This document shows positions 9,195 to 19,600 of a stretch of DNA of 64,000 bases, in pieces; the stretch's first letter is position 1, and every line of letters starts with the position of its first letter. The notes under the pieces are model-generated. The model worked only from the letters and a program-made list of their open reading frames with translations. It was not told the DNA's origin and ran no database searches. A program made the translations under genes and the position numbers. The stretch lies in assembly GCA_009701885.1 (NCBI GenBank), contig WLJH01000012.1, positions 1-64,000 on the forward strand, written 5' to 3'. This DNA is from Actinomycetota bacterium (GTDB lineage Bacteria > Actinomycetota > Actinomycetes > Propionibacteriales > Nocardioidaceae).

Positions 9195-10586
9195 TCACAG
9201 GCGCGGGAAGGACCAGGGGCGCGCGGCCTCGAGCTGGGCGGAGAGGCTGAGCAGCGTGGTCTCGTCGTGCTGGCGCCCGACGAGCTGGACACCCAGGGGC
9301 AGGCCGTCCTCGGCGAGCCCGGCAGGCACGCTGGCGGCGGGGTTGCCGGCGACGTTCCACAGCGCGCAGTAGGCGATGGCCGGCATCGAGGCGAGCGCCG
9401 ACCCGACCGTGCCCTTGCCGTCGAGGACGCCCACGCGGGGCGGGCGGTGCGCGGTCGTCGGGGTGAGGAGGACGTCGACCTCGTCGAAGACCCGGTTGGC
9501 CTGCCGGGAGATCTCCTCGCTCTGTCGCAGCGCCCAGTCGCGCACCTTCGGGGTCACCCACGCGCCGAGCCGGCGGGTCTGCCGGGTGCGCCGCTCCAGC
9601 CGCTCGGGGTGCTCGACGGCCGCTGCCTCGTCACGGATGCCGGCGAAGAACTGCGGCACGAAGGCCAGGGTCGGGTCCGGGTAGTGCGGCTCCACCCGGC
9701 GTACGTCGTGGCCGAGCTCGGCCAGGAGCCGGGCGCTGTCCTCGACGGCGCGCACGTGCGCGCGGTCGGGGCGTACGCCGAGGGCGACCGGCTTGGTCGA
9801 CCAGCCGATCCGCAGCTGCCCCGGGGCGGTGCGTGCCGCCTCGGCGAACGACCCGGTGTCGCCCGCGGTGTAGAGGTCGCCCGCGACGTTGCCACGTATG
9901 GCGTCGTAGAAGATCGCGCTGTCCAGCACGGTGCGGGTCAGCGGCCCAGCCGTGCCGAGCGCCCACCACAGGTGCGGGTGCGGGGCCGTCGAGACCCGGC
10001 CGCGCTGCGGCTTGAGCCCGAAGAGCCCGCACATGGCACTGGGGATGCGGATCGAGCCGCCACCGTCACCACCGAGCCCGACCGGCACCATGCCGGTCGC
10101 CACCGCCACGGCCGTCCCACCCGACGAGCCGCCGGGGGTGCGGGTGCGGTCCCACGGGTTGCGGGTCACCCCGCGCGAGGCGCCCTCGGTGTAGGGGAAC
10201 GCCCCGAACTCCGGCATCGTCGTCTTGCCCACGACCACGGCCCCGGCCGCGCGCAGCCGCCGCACGACCTCTGCGTCCGCTGGCACGGGCGTGCTGTTGC
10301 CCTCGCCGCCGAAGGTCGTCACCGTGCCGGAGACGTCGACCTCCTCCTTGATGACGACGGGTACGCCGTGGAGCGGGCCGCACGGCTCACCCGCCGCCAG
10401 GGCGTTGTCGCGGGCCTCGGCCTCGGCCAGCGCCTCGGCGCCCAGCACCACCGACATCGCGTTGAGCCCCGGGTCGAGCGCCGCGATCCGGTCCAACGAG
10501 GCCCGCACGACCTCCACCGCGCTCACCTCCCCCGCGCTCGTGCGACGGGCGGTCTCGGCGGCGTCCAGCAGGTGCAGCTCGGTCAT
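9195..10586 (-). CDS. Amidase (amidase-signature family)
   Basis: A 463-aa amidase-signature hydrolase. The Ser-cisSer-Lys triad is visible: Lys in PLHGVPVVIKEEVDV, the cis-Ser in TPGGSSGGTA and the nucleophile in GGDGGGSIRIPS. Such enzymes hydrolyse small amides, aryl amides or 6-aminohexanoate-type oligomers. Substrate cannot be read from sequence. Start ATG 10586 gives MTELHLLDA, a normal N-terminus. It is not GatA: there is no gatC or gatB neighbour. It appears monocistronic, with a hairpin downstream. Confidence 0.85.
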   Translation of the reverse strand: MTELHLLDAAETARRTSAGEVSAVEVVRASLDRIAALDPGLNAMSVVLGAEALAEAEARDNALAAGEPCGPLHGVPVVIKEEVDVSGTVTTFGGEGNSTPVPADAEVVRRLRAAGAVVVGKTTMPEFGAFPYTEGASRGVTRNPWDRTRTPGGSSGGTAVAVATGMVPVGLGGDGGGSIRIPSAMCGLFGLKPQRGRVSTAPHPHLWWALGTAGPLTRTVLDSAIFYDAIRGNVAGDLYTAGDTGSFAEAARTAPGQLRIGWSTKPVALGVRPDRAHVRAVEDSARLLAELGHDVRRVEPHYPDPTLAFVPQFFAGIRDEAAAVEHPERLERRTRQTRRLGAWVTPKVRDWALRQSEEISRQANRVFDEVDVLLTPTTAHRPPRVGVLDGKGTVGSALASMPAIAYCALWNVAGNPAASVPAGLAEDGLPLGVQLVGRQHDETTLLSLSAQLEAARPWSFPRL

Positions 10587-10908
10587 GGCGCGACCCTAGC
10601 CACCGGCGAACCGGCCACCACCCCGGTCGAGCCCGATGAGCGCCAGCGACGAGCCACTAGACCCCGTACGCCGACAAGCAGGCTGCAACCCCGTGGTGCT
10701 GCTGGGTCACCGTCGGCGGGTCGTGGCGCGTTCGCGCCGCAGCAGCTCCTGATTTGTTGAAAGCGTGGTCGCCCTTGGTGCCGCTTGGGCTACTTGGTTG
10801 CGGTCGCTTGGGCGGTCGCCCTCGCTTGGGGTGCTCGCTGGGGTTGGGCTTCGATCAGTCGCTTCTGTTCTTCCGAAAAGTCGATTTGACCTGCGCAGAC
10901 ACTGTCTA

Positions 10909-10924
10909 TCGAACGCGTGTTCGA
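10909..10924 (+). promoter_or_regulatory. LexA (SOS) box
   Basis: TCGAACGCGTGTTCGA is a perfect palindrome matching the actinobacterial LexA operator TCGAAC-N4-GTTCGA. It lies just upstream of the -10 box of the DUF222/HNH gene, where bound LexA would block RNA polymerase. Confidence 0.85.
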
Positions 10925-10925
10925 C

Positions 10926-10931
10926 TATACT
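10926..10931 (+). promoter_or_regulatory. -10 box for a leaderless transcript of the DUF222/HNH gene
   Basis: TATACT ends 6 nt before ATG 10938. That spacing puts transcription initiation at or next to the start codon. It also selects ATG 10938 over the in-frame ATA/TTC region and upstream GTG 10917. Confidence 0.7.
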
Positions 10932-10937
10932 TTCTCC

Positions 10938-12419
10938 ATGTCCACCGCCCCCGTGCTCGACTCGATCCTCGCCGCCAAGGCGCGCGAGGACGACGCCGCA
11001 CGCGACCTCCTGATCGGGGTGGCCGAGTGGGCTGATCTCCACACCACCGGGGCGTTGATGCCGGACCTGTACGGCACGTACTCGCACCCCGATGAAGCGG
11101 CGCTGCAGGCCGCTGAGGACGCCTGGGTGTCCCGGTTCGGGATGCCCGGCGCCGACACCATGCTCGAGCTCGCCGGCGCGGGCGCACCCGAGGTCTCCGA
11201 CTTCGCAGTCACCGAGCTCGCCACGGCCCTGGGTCGCACCCGGGAGTCCGGCCGTCTCCTGGTCGGTGACGTGGTCGAGGCCAAGCACCGCCTCCCCAAG
11301 GTCTGGGCGCGACTCGTGGCCGGCCAGGTGAGCGCGTGGCGGGTACGCCGCCTGGCCGAAGCCACCCGCGGCCTCTCCGCCGAGGCCGTCGCCTTCGTCG
11401 ACGCGCAAGTGGCGTACGTCGTCCACACCACCGGCCCCGTCGTCATCCACCGACTCGTCCTCGAGGCCGCCGCCCGCTTCGACCCCGAGGCCACCGAAGT
11501 CGAGGAGTGCGACACCCGCAACAACCTCTGCTTCGACCTCGACCTCGACACCCCCGCCACCTCCGTCGGCACCGCCTCAGCAGTGAGTGCCTACGGCCTG
11601 CTGGACCGGGCCGATGCCGAGGACCTCGAGCAGGCCATCCGCCAGCTGGCCCACCAGATGTACCTCGACGGCTACACCGACGACCTCGCCGTCCGCCGCG
11701 CTCGCGCGCTCGGCTACCTCGCCCGCGGCCAAGAGGTCCTCCCCACGTCAGGTGACACTGACGCCGCGGCCCCCAACGCCGGCGCTAGGGCCACACAGGA
11801 TGGTCGAGCAGCGCGGAGCGCCAGCGACGAGCGTCGTCGAGATTGCGCAACCGACGCACCCACCGCTCCCCGCGCCAAGGCTCCCCGCCGCACCGTGGTC
11901 CTCACCGTCCACCTCTCCGACGCCGCCCTCACCGGAGCACCCCAGCTCGACCCCGTCACCGGCAAGCTCGGCCTCAACCTCGCCAGGGTCGAGAACCACC
12001 GCCAGCTCCTCACCGCCGACACCGTCCGCGAGTGGTGCGGGGCGCCGGGCACGCAGGTGATCGTGAAGCCCGTCATCGACCTCCACGACACCGTCGCCGT
12101 CAGCAGCTACGAGGTCCCCGACCGCATCGCAGCACGGGTCAAGCTCACCCGCACCACCTGCGCCTTCCCCCACTGCACCCGCCCCGCCGAGACCGCCGAC
12201 CTCGACCACACCATCGAGTACTCCGACACCGGCCCACCCGACCAGACGTCAACAGCGAACCTCGCCCCGCTGTGCCGGCACGACCACAGAGCCAAGACCC
12301 ACCCCTCACCAGCAGGAACACCCTGGCGATACCAAGGCTTGAGTCCAGGCCACTGGCTCTGGACCAGCCCACTGGGCCAGCAGTACCTCGTCCACCCCGA
12401 CGGCACCACCCCGCTCTGA
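10938..12419 (+). CDS. DUF222 / HNH endonuclease domain protein (13E12 family)
   Basis: 493 aa. An N-terminal DUF222 domain (about residues 30-260) is followed by a low-complexity linker and a C-terminal HNH nuclease module: CAFPHCTRPAETADLDHTI...NLAPLCRHDHRAKTH, with metal-binding Cys/His pairs and the DLDH catalytic His. Members of this family are multi-copy in actinobacteria and are LexA-controlled in mycobacteria. The upstream LexA box fits this. Residues ~289-306 (DGRAARSASDERRRDCATD) are encoded by a dispersed palindromic repeat at 11801-11855 read in frame. Nuclease activity is inferred; the biological role is unknown. Confidence 0.88.
   Translation: MSTAPVLDSILAAKAREDDAARDLLIGVAEWADLHTTGALMPDLYGTYSHPDEAALQAAEDAWVSRFGMPGADTMLELAGAGAPEVSDFAVTELATALGRTRESGRLLVGDVVEAKHRLPKVWARLVAGQVSAWRVRRLAEATRGLSAEAVAFVDAQVAYVVHTTGPVVIHRLVLEAAARFDPEATEVEECDTRNNLCFDLDLDTPATSVGTASAVSAYGLLDRADAEDLEQAIRQLAHQMYLDGYTDDLAVRRARALGYLARGQEVLPTSGDTDAAAPNAGARATQDGRAARSASDERRRDCATDAPTAPRAKAPRRTVVLTVHLSDAALTGAPQLDPVTGKLGLNLARVENHRQLLTADTVREWCGAPGTQVIVKPVIDLHDTVAVSSYEVPDRIAARVKLTRTTCAFPHCTRPAETADLDHTIEYSDTGPPDQTSTANLAPLCRHDHRAKTHPSPAGTPWRYQGLSPGHWLWTSPLGQQYLVHPDGTTPL
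11801..11855 (+). repeat. GGTCGAG-type repeat inside the DUF222/HNH ORF
   Basis: TGGTCGAGCAGCGCGGAGCG followed by CCAGCGACGAGCGTCGTCGAGATTGCGCAACCG. It shares TGGTCGAGCA and GCGCAACC with the copy at 12561-12599. It is translated in frame as part of the linker between the DUF222 and HNH domains. Confidence 0.75.
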
Positions 12420-12812
12420 GCAGCACCGCTCGCAGCCCGACCACACCAGTGGCCGGGCTACCAGCACGCCCGCCTGCCGTGGCGCCGGTCGAAGCGCGAG
12501 CTCGGCACCCCGGCAGTCGAGGTGCGAGCGAACTGAGCCACGAGACCCACTGGCCGCCGCATGGTCGAGCAGGCGAGGCGGCGGCGAGACCGCGCAACCC
12601 GACCACCCACCCCCACCACCAGGCCGCACCGGGATGATGCGGCGCGCGCCGGGCACACCGACCGATCTGGAGGTCCCCCACGGCACCAGGCGCCGTAGCG
12701 GACCTCCACACCACCCCGGGGTCACTGCCAGGCTCGCCGGGCCGGGCCGCCCCACGGGAGGACCGGCAGCGGACGACCGGCGCGACCTCTGCGAGGGACC
12801 CGGCCCGGACCC
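12420..12812. repeat. 393-bp convergent gap carrying two GGTCGAG-type repeats
   Basis: There is no gene between the DUF222/HNH stop and the ABC exporter stop. Copies of the dispersed repeat lie at 12515-12547 (AGTCGAGGTGCGAGCG, ending GAGCCACGAGACC) and 12561-12599 (ATGGTCGAGCAGGCGAGGCG, ending CGAGACCGCGCAACC). The remainder (12600-12812) is unremarkable GC-rich DNA with no clear terminator. Confidence 0.65.
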
Positions 12813-14699
12813 TCAGGCCAACGAGTCGACCCATGCCTGGTGGAGGCCGGCGAAGCGGCCGCCGCCGGCGACGTCCTGGCCGGCGGCGACGAGGTCGGCG
12901 GGGGTGCCGTCCTCGACGATCCGGCCGTGCTCGAGCACCAGGACCCGGTCGGCGATCTCCACGGTGGAGAGGCGGTGGGCGATGATCACGGCCGTCCGGC
13001 CGGCCAGCACCGTGCGCAGCGCGCGCTGGACCAGTCGCTCGGAGGGGATGTCGAGCGACGACGTGGCCTCGTCGAGGATCAGCACCGCGGGGTCGGCGAG
13101 GAACGCCCGCGCGAAGGCCACCAGCTGGCGCTGGCCAGCGGAGAGCCGGCCGCCGGCGTTGGCCACCACCGTGTCGTAGCCCTCGGGCATGGCGGCGATG
13201 AAGTCGTGCGCGCCGAGGGCCGTGGTGGCCTCGACGACCTCGGCCATCGTGGCCGAGGGCCGGCCGAAGCGGATGTTGTCGGCGATGGTGCCGGAGAAGA
13301 GGTAGTTCTCCTGGGTCACCATCACGACGTTGTCGCGCAGGTCGTCGCCGGCCAGCTCGCGCAGGTCGGTCCCGTCCAGCAGCACCCGGCCGGCGGTCGG
13401 GTCGTAGAAGCGGGTGGCGAGCTTGGCGATGGTCGTCTTGCCCGCACCCGTCGTGCCGACCAGGGCCAGGGTCTGCCCCGCGGGGATGGTGAGGTCGAGC
13501 CCGGGCAGCACCGGCCGCCCCTCGACGTAGGAGAACCGCACGTCCTCGAAGCGCACCTCGCCGCTCGCACGGCCGATCGGCCGCGGGGAGGTGGGCTCGG
13601 GCACGCCCGGCTCCTGCTCGAGCACACCCGCGAGCTTCTCCAGCGCCGCGGAGGCGGACTGGAAGGTGTTGTAGAACTGGCTGATCTCCATCATCGGCTC
13701 GAAGAACTGCCGCAGGTAGAGCAGGAACGCCGCCAGCACGCCGACGGTGACGTCGCCCTGGTAGGCGAGGTACCCGCCGTACAGCAGCACGGCCGCGATC
13801 GTGACGTTGCCGATCAGCCGGATGCCCGGCATGAACCAGGCGACCAGCCGGAAGGCGACGAGGTTGGCGCGGCGGTACTGGTCGTTGACGTCGTCGAAGA
13901 TCTCCTGGTTGCGGTCCTCGCGCCGGAACGCCTGCACCGCACGGATGCCGCCCATCGACTCCACGAAGTGCACGATCACCAGCGCGACCTTCTCGCGGGT
14001 GACGCGGTACGACGACGCCGACGCCTTGCGGAACCAGTTGGTCAGCAGGGCCAGCAGCGGCAGGCACAGCAGCGCGACCAGGCCGAGCTGGAGGTCGAGG
14101 AAGAGCAGGATGCCGGCCGTGCCCACCAGCGTGAGGGCGGCCTTGACCAGCCCGTCGAAGCCGGTCTCCAGCATCTCGTAGATCGCGTCGACGTCGGAGG
14201 TTTGCCGCGAGATCACGCGCCCCGAGGTGTAGGTGTCGTGGAACTGCGGGTCGAGGGCCTGGAAGTGCCGGAACACCTTGCGCCGCAGGGCGTGCAGGAC
14301 GTCCTGGCCGACCTGCCCCTGCGCCACCAGGAACCGGTAGCGCGCGACCGCCTGGGTGATCGTCGCCAGCAGCACCAGCCCCACGACCATGCCCAGCGGG
14401 GTCAGGTCGCCGTCGGTGCGGATCGGCGGGATGCCGGAGTCGATGCCGACCTTGACGAGGTAGGGGATGGAGAGCCGGGCGACGTTCTCGACGACGACGA
14501 CGAGCACGAGCAGCTTCAACGTGCGGGAGTACGGCGCCAGCAGCTCGCGCAGCAGCCGGCGCGAGCCCCCGCCGAGCCGGCCGGCGGTGAGCCGCTCAGC
14601 GGCCTCGTCGGCGTCGACCGCGGCCTGGCCGCGCCACCCGGCCGCGTGCTCCTCGGGCGGGCTGGTCTGCGGCGTACCCGCCTCGGTCGCGGCGCTCAT
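12813..14699 (-). CDS. ABC exporter half-transporter, consensus ATP site
   Basis: 628 aa, a fused membrane domain (six TM, about residues 65-350) and ATPase. Walker A GTTGAGKTT is near residue 414, the signature is LSAGQRQLVAFA (Gly replaced by Ala in LSGGQ), and Walker B LILDEATSSLD has the catalytic Glu. ATG 14699 overlaps the partner's stop (ATGA), so the two halves form a heterodimer. Such pairs export lipids, peptides or drugs; the mycobacterial pair Rv1272c/Rv1273c is comparable in organisation. Substrate not deducible. Confidence 0.9.
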   Translation of the reverse strand: MSAATEAGTPQTSPPEEHAAGWRGQAAVDADEAAERLTAGRLGGGSRRLLRELLAPYSRTLKLLVLVVVVENVARLSIPYLVKVGIDSGIPPIRTDGDLTPLGMVVGLVLLATITQAVARYRFLVAQGQVGQDVLHALRRKVFRHFQALDPQFHDTYTSGRVISRQTSDVDAIYEMLETGFDGLVKAALTLVGTAGILLFLDLQLGLVALLCLPLLALLTNWFRKASASSYRVTREKVALVIVHFVESMGGIRAVQAFRREDRNQEIFDDVNDQYRRANLVAFRLVAWFMPGIRLIGNVTIAAVLLYGGYLAYQGDVTVGVLAAFLLYLRQFFEPMMEISQFYNTFQSASAALEKLAGVLEQEPGVPEPTSPRPIGRASGEVRFEDVRFSYVEGRPVLPGLDLTIPAGQTLALVGTTGAGKTTIAKLATRFYDPTAGRVLLDGTDLRELAGDDLRDNVVMVTQENYLFSGTIADNIRFGRPSATMAEVVEATTALGAHDFIAAMPEGYDTVVANAGGRLSAGQRQLVAFARAFLADPAVLILDEATSSLDIPSERLVQRALRTVLAGRTAVIIAHRLSTVEIADRVLVLEHGRIVEDGTPADLVAAGQDVAGGGRFAGLHQAWVDSLA

Positions 14700-16507
14700 G
14701 CCGACACCTCCTCGGGCCGCTCGGCCTCCGCCGCCAGCAGCTCGCGGTACGCCGGCACGCTGGCCAGCAGGTCGCGGTGCTGCCCCACGTGGGTGATCCG
14801 GCCTCCCTGGAGCAGCGCGACCTTGTCGGCGAGCAGCACCGTCGAGGCCCGGTGCGCCACGATGATCCCGGTCGTGTCGGCCAGCACGCGGCGCAGCGCC
14901 TCCTTCACGAGCTTCTCGGTGTGCACGTCGAGGGCCGAGAGCGTGTCGTCGAGCACCAGGACCGCGGGTCGGGTCAGCACGGCCCGGGCCAGGGCCAGCC
15001 GCTGTCGCTGGCCGCCGGACAGCGCCATGCCCTGCTCGCCGATGCGCGTCTCCAGGCCCCAGGGCAGCTCGTGGACGAACTGCGCCTGCGCGATCTGCAG
15101 GGCCTCCTCGATCTCGGCCTCGGTGGCGTCGGCGCGGCCGAGGGTGAGGTTCTCCCGCGCGCTCATGGAGAACAGCGTCGGCTCCTCGAAGGCGGTGGCG
15201 ACCAGGCTGCGCAGGTGCTCCAGCCGCAGCTCGCGCACGTCGACGCCGTCGAGGGTGACCCGCCCGCCGGTGACGTCCCACAGCCGCGGGACGAGCGAGG
15301 TGAGGACGGTCTTGCCCGAGCCGGTGGCCCCGACCACGGCGACGGTCTCCCCCGGCAGCACCTCCAGGTCCAACCCGCGCAGCACCGGCTCGTCAGGGGC
15401 GTCGGGGAAGGCGAAGTCGACCGACTCCAGCCGCAGGTGCCCGCGCGGGGCGTCGATGACCCGGGTGCCGCCGACGATCGAGGGCTCGGTGTCGAAGACG
15501 TCGAGGATGCGCGCCGCGGCGGTCATCGCCTCCTGGGCCATCGCGAGGATGACGCCCAGCGACGAGACCGGCCAGACCAGGCTCAGCATCAGGGTGATGA
15601 AGGCGACCAGTTCGCCGGGGGTCAGCGCCCCGGTGCCGACGCCGTAGGCCCCGAGGGCCAGCACGACGACCACGGCGACGTTGGGGATGACCTCCAGGAA
15701 GGTCCAGAAGCGCGCGGAGAGCCGCACCTTCTCCATGCTGGTGGCGTGCAGCGTGGTCGAGGCCCGCTCGTAGCCGCGGGAGACGTGCTCGCTGCGCCCG
15801 AAGGACTTGATCACCCGGATGCCGACCGCGCCCTCCTCGGCGTGCGTGGCCAGGTCGCCTTGCTCGTCCTGCACCCGCCGGGAGATCACGACGTAGCGCT
15901 TCTCGAAGCGCATCGAGAGCCACACGATCGGCACGGAGGCAGCGGCCACGACCACACCGAGCGGCCAGTACATCGTCAGCAGCACCACCGTCGTCGCGGT
16001 CAGCTGGACGACGTTGATGAGCAGGAAGAGCAGGCCGAACCCGGCGAAGCGGCGGATCGCGGAGAGGTCGGTGGTGGCGCGGGAGAGCAGCTGCCCCGAG
16101 CCCCAGCGGCCGTGGAAGGCCATCGGCAGCCGCTGCAGCCGCTCGTAGAGGTCGTGGCGCATCGTGGTCTCGAGGCCCAGCACGGCCGAGGACTGGACCC
16201 ACCGGCGCACCCACACCAGGACGGCCTCGGTCACGCCCAGGAGCAGCGCGAGCCCGGCCAGAGCCCACAGCCCACCGAGGTCGCGCTCGGTGACGGGACC
16301 GTCGATGATCGCGCGGATCACCAGGGGGATCCCGATCGCCAGCGCCACGGTGCCGAGGGAGGCCAGCAGCATGACCAGCAGCGACCCGGCGTACGGCCGG
16401 AGGTAGTGGCGCAGCCGCCAGAGCGAGTGCACGCCGGCCGGCGGCTCGGCGGACGGGTCCACGTCGGGGGCCGGCCCCCCGGACGCCCGAGAAGCGTTCG
16501 TTGCCAT
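14696..16507 (-). CDS. ABC exporter half-transporter, degenerate Walker B
   Basis: 603 aa, six-TM domain (about residues 40-320) plus ATPase. Walker A GATGSGKT is near residue 392 and the signature LSGGQRQRLALA is canonical. Walker B reads VLVLDDTLSALD: the catalytic Glu is Asp, which marks the non-hydrolysing site in heterodimeric exporters. ATG 16507 is preferred over TTG 16513 because the AGGG ribosome-binding site lies only about four bases from the TTG. It is first of the two-gene operon. Confidence 0.9.
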   Translation of the reverse strand: MATNASRASGGPAPDVDPSAEPPAGVHSLWRLRHYLRPYAGSLLVMLLASLGTVALAIGIPLVIRAIIDGPVTERDLGGLWALAGLALLLGVTEAVLVWVRRWVQSSAVLGLETTMRHDLYERLQRLPMAFHGRWGSGQLLSRATTDLSAIRRFAGFGLLFLLINVVQLTATTVVLLTMYWPLGVVVAAASVPIVWLSMRFEKRYVVISRRVQDEQGDLATHAEEGAVGIRVIKSFGRSEHVSRGYERASTTLHATSMEKVRLSARFWTFLEVIPNVAVVVVLALGAYGVGTGALTPGELVAFITLMLSLVWPVSSLGVILAMAQEAMTAAARILDVFDTEPSIVGGTRVIDAPRGHLRLESVDFAFPDAPDEPVLRGLDLEVLPGETVAVVGATGSGKTVLTSLVPRLWDVTGGRVTLDGVDVRELRLEHLRSLVATAFEEPTLFSMSARENLTLGRADATEAEIEEALQIAQAQFVHELPWGLETRIGEQGMALSGGQRQRLALARAVLTRPAVLVLDDTLSALDVHTEKLVKEALRRVLADTTGIIVAHRASTVLLADKVALLQGGRITHVGQHRDLLASVPAYRELLAAEAERPEEVSA

Positions 16508-16560
16508 CGTCAAGCACCCTAGGTCGGGCCACCGACGACGGCGAAACCGATAACGAAGGG

Positions 16561-16596
16561 GTCTCGTGGCGCAGCGCTGGTCGCTGCTCGACCACC
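16561..16596 (-). repeat. GGTCGAG-type repeat copy
   Basis: Minus strand reads GGTGGTCGAGCAGCGACCAG then CGCTGCGCCACGAGAC, the same family as the copies at 2621, 10625, 11801, 12515 and 12561. It sits in the 104-bp gap between the glutamate dehydrogenase stop and the ABC exporter start. Confidence 0.75.
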
Positions 16597-16611
16597 GGTC
16601 TGGTCCCGACC

Positions 16612-19600
16612 TCAGCCGGTGGCGAGCAGCCCCCGCACCACCCGCAGCCCGACCGAGAGCCGTGCCAGGTCGGCGGCGTCGTCGGAGCAGATGTCACCGA
16701 GCGTCCCGGACGCGCGCGACACCTGCACCTCGTCGGCCTCCTCCCACTGCCGGATCCGGTCGTCGACCGGGGCCGAGGCCTCGGTCGAGGCCAGCACCTG
16801 GCCGGTGAGCTGGAGGTGCACGGCGTGCAGGTCGTCGCGCAGCGCTGCGCGGGCCATCGTCTGCCAGCGGTCCTGGCGGGGCAGCGCGAGGATCCGCTGC
16901 ACCAGCACGGGCAGCCCGAGCCGCTCGCCGAGCGCGAAGTGCACCCGTGCGACCTCGGCCGGGTCCAGCCCGTCGCGGAGCGCGGTGTCGACCACGCCGA
17001 GCACCATGTACGCCGGCGGCAGCACCGCCACGCGCGCGGCGAGGTCCTCCGGCACGCCCTGGCCCACGAGCCGGTTGCGACGCTCCTCGAAGGCCGCGAG
17101 CTCGCGACCGCCCATCAGCTCGGGCAGCCGCGCCATCGTCTCCTGCACGGGCCCGGAGAACTGGTCCACCACCGCCTGGCTGTCCATCGGCGGGCGCCGG
17201 TTGGCCACGAACCACCGGCTCGCGCGCTCGACCAGCGTGCGCATCTCCAGCCGAATCCGGGTCTGCACCGCGGCGTCGAGCCGGTTGTCGTAGGAGCGCA
17301 GCTCCTCGCGCAGCGGCAGCGACCCGAAGACCTCGCGGGCCACGAAGTTCGCGCCCACCAGCTCGGGGGCCGTCGCGCCGGTCTCGCCCTCGAGCCGGGT
17401 CAGGAACGTGATGCCCGCGCCGTTGACCAGGTCGTTGACGACCTGGGTCACGATGATCTCGCGGCGCAGCGGGTGCTCGGAGATGTAGCCCGCGAACCGC
17501 TCGCGCATCGCGGTCGGGAAGTAGGCCGTGAGGTCCTGCACGAGGTAGGGGTCGTCGGGCAGGTCGGAGGCGATCAGCTCGTCGGCGAGCTCGATCTTGG
17601 TCCAGGCCATGAGCACCGAGAGCTCGGGCGCGGTGAGGCCCTCCCCGCGGTCGGCGCGCTGCTTGACCACCTTCGAGGTCGGTAGCCCCTCGACCTCGCG
17701 GTCCAGCACGCCGTCGGCCTCGAGCTGCTTCATCTGCTCCTCGTGCACGTGCAGCAGCGACGGCGCGTGGTCCAGGGCGTTCGAGAGCGCGAGGTTCTGC
17801 TCGTAGTTGTCGCGCAGCACCAGCGAGGCCACCTCGTCGGTCATCTCCGCGAGCAGGGTGTTGCGCTGCTTCTCGGTGAGGTCGCCGTCGTGGACGACCC
17901 GGTCGAGCAGGATCTTGATGTTGACCTCGTGGTCGGAGGTGTCCACGCCCGCGGAGTTGTCGATGAAGTCGGTGGCCATCCGGCCGCCGCCGCGGGCGTA
18001 CTCGATCCGCCCGGCCTGGGTGAAGCCCAGGTTGCCGCCCTCGCCGACGCAGGCCGCCCGCAGCTCCACGCCGTCGACCCGGATCGCGTCGTTGGCCTTG
18101 TCACCGACGTCGGCGTGGGTCTCCTCCGCGCCCTTGACGTAGGTGCCGATGCCGCCGTTCCACAGCAGGTCGACCGGCGCGCAGAGGATCGCGCGCATCA
18201 GCTCGTGGGGGGTCATCTGCTTGACCCCGGCCTCGATGCCCAGCGCGCGGCGCACGTGGTCGTTGAGCGGGATCGACTTGCGCGAGCGCGACCACACGCC
18301 GCCGCCCTCGCTGATCAGCGAGGCGTCGTAGTCGGCCCAGGACGAGCGCGGGAGCTCGAAGAGCCGCCTGCGCTCGGCGTACGACGTCGCGGCGTCGGGG
18401 TCCGGGTCGAGGAAGATGTCGCGATGGTCGAACGCGGCCACGAGCCGGGTGTGCTCGGAGCACAGCATGCCGTTGCCGAAGACGTCGCCGGACATGTCGC
18501 CGATGCCGACGCAGGTGAAGTCCTCGGCCTGGCAGTCGATCCCGCGCTCGCGGAAGTGGCGCTGCACCGAGACCCACGCGCCGCGGGCGGTGATGCCCAT
18601 CGCCTTGTGGTCGTAGCCGACGGAGCCACCGGAGGCGAAGGCGTCGCCGAGCCAGAAGCCGTAGTCCTTGGCCACGCCGTTGGCGATGTCGGAGAAGGTC
18701 GCGGTGCCCTTGTCGGCGGCGACCACGAGGTAGGAGTCGTCCCCGTCGTGGCGTACGACGTCGGCCGGCGGCACCGTGCGGCCCTCGACCAGGTTGTCGG
18801 TGATGTCGAGCAGCCCCGAGATGAAGGTGCGGTAGCAGGCCACGCCCTCGGCCAGCCACGCCTCCCGGTCGCCCGGGTCGGGCAGGTCCTTGGCGTAGAA
18901 GCCGCCCTTCGCGCCGACCGGCACGATGACGGTGTTCTTCACCATCTGCGCCTTGACCAGGCCCAGGACCTCGGTGCGGAAGTCGTCGCGCCGGTCGCTC
19001 CACCGCAGCCCTCCGCGGGCGACCGCGCCGAAGCGCAGGTGCACGCCCTCGACGCGCGGGGAGTAGACGAAGATCTCGAACTTCGGCCGCGGCGAGGGCA
19101 GGTCGGGGATCGCCGAGGGCTCGAGCTTGAGGCTGAGGTAGTCCTTCGGGCGGCCGTCGGCGCCGGCCTGGAAGTGGTTGGTGCGCAGGGTGGCGCCGAT
19201 GTGGGTGAGGTAGCCGCGCAGGATGCGGTCGTGGTCGAGGGAGGCCACGTCGTCCAGTGCGGCGGCCAGCCGCTCGCGCAGCGCCGCGGTCTGCTCCTCG
19301 CGGGTCGCGTCGTCCACGGCCGGGTCGAAGCGCAGCTCGAAGCAGCGCACCAGCATCCGGGTGATGTCGACGTTGGAGGCGAGCGCCTCCTCGATGGTGT
19401 CGACGGCGAACGGCGAGGCGCCCTGGCGCATGTACTTGGCGTAGGCGCGCAGCAGCATCGCCTGCCGCCACGACAGCCCGACGCCGAGGACCAGCCGGTT
19501 GAAGCCGTCGGTCTCCGCGTGCCCGTCCCAGATCGCCCGCAGCGCCTCGACGAACAGCCCGCGGGCGTCCTCGGGCAGGGCGGTGCCGTAGCGCAGGCCG

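Larger units (their letters stand above)
10587..10937. other. 351-bp gap: repeat copy plus SOS promoter region
   Basis: No convincing gene. A GGTCGAG-type repeat copy sits at 10625-10664 (GGTCGAGCCCGATGAGCGCC, ending CGAGCCACTAGACC). From ~10765 to 10860 the DNA is noticeably less GC-rich and full of CTTGG/GGTTG words, unlike its neighbours. The LexA box and -10 box of the next gene occupy 10909-10931. Confidence 0.6.

Noticed and set aside
9195..10586. GatA subunit of the tRNA amidotransferase
   Set aside because: No gatB/gatC neighbours, and the sequence looks like a stand-alone amidase.
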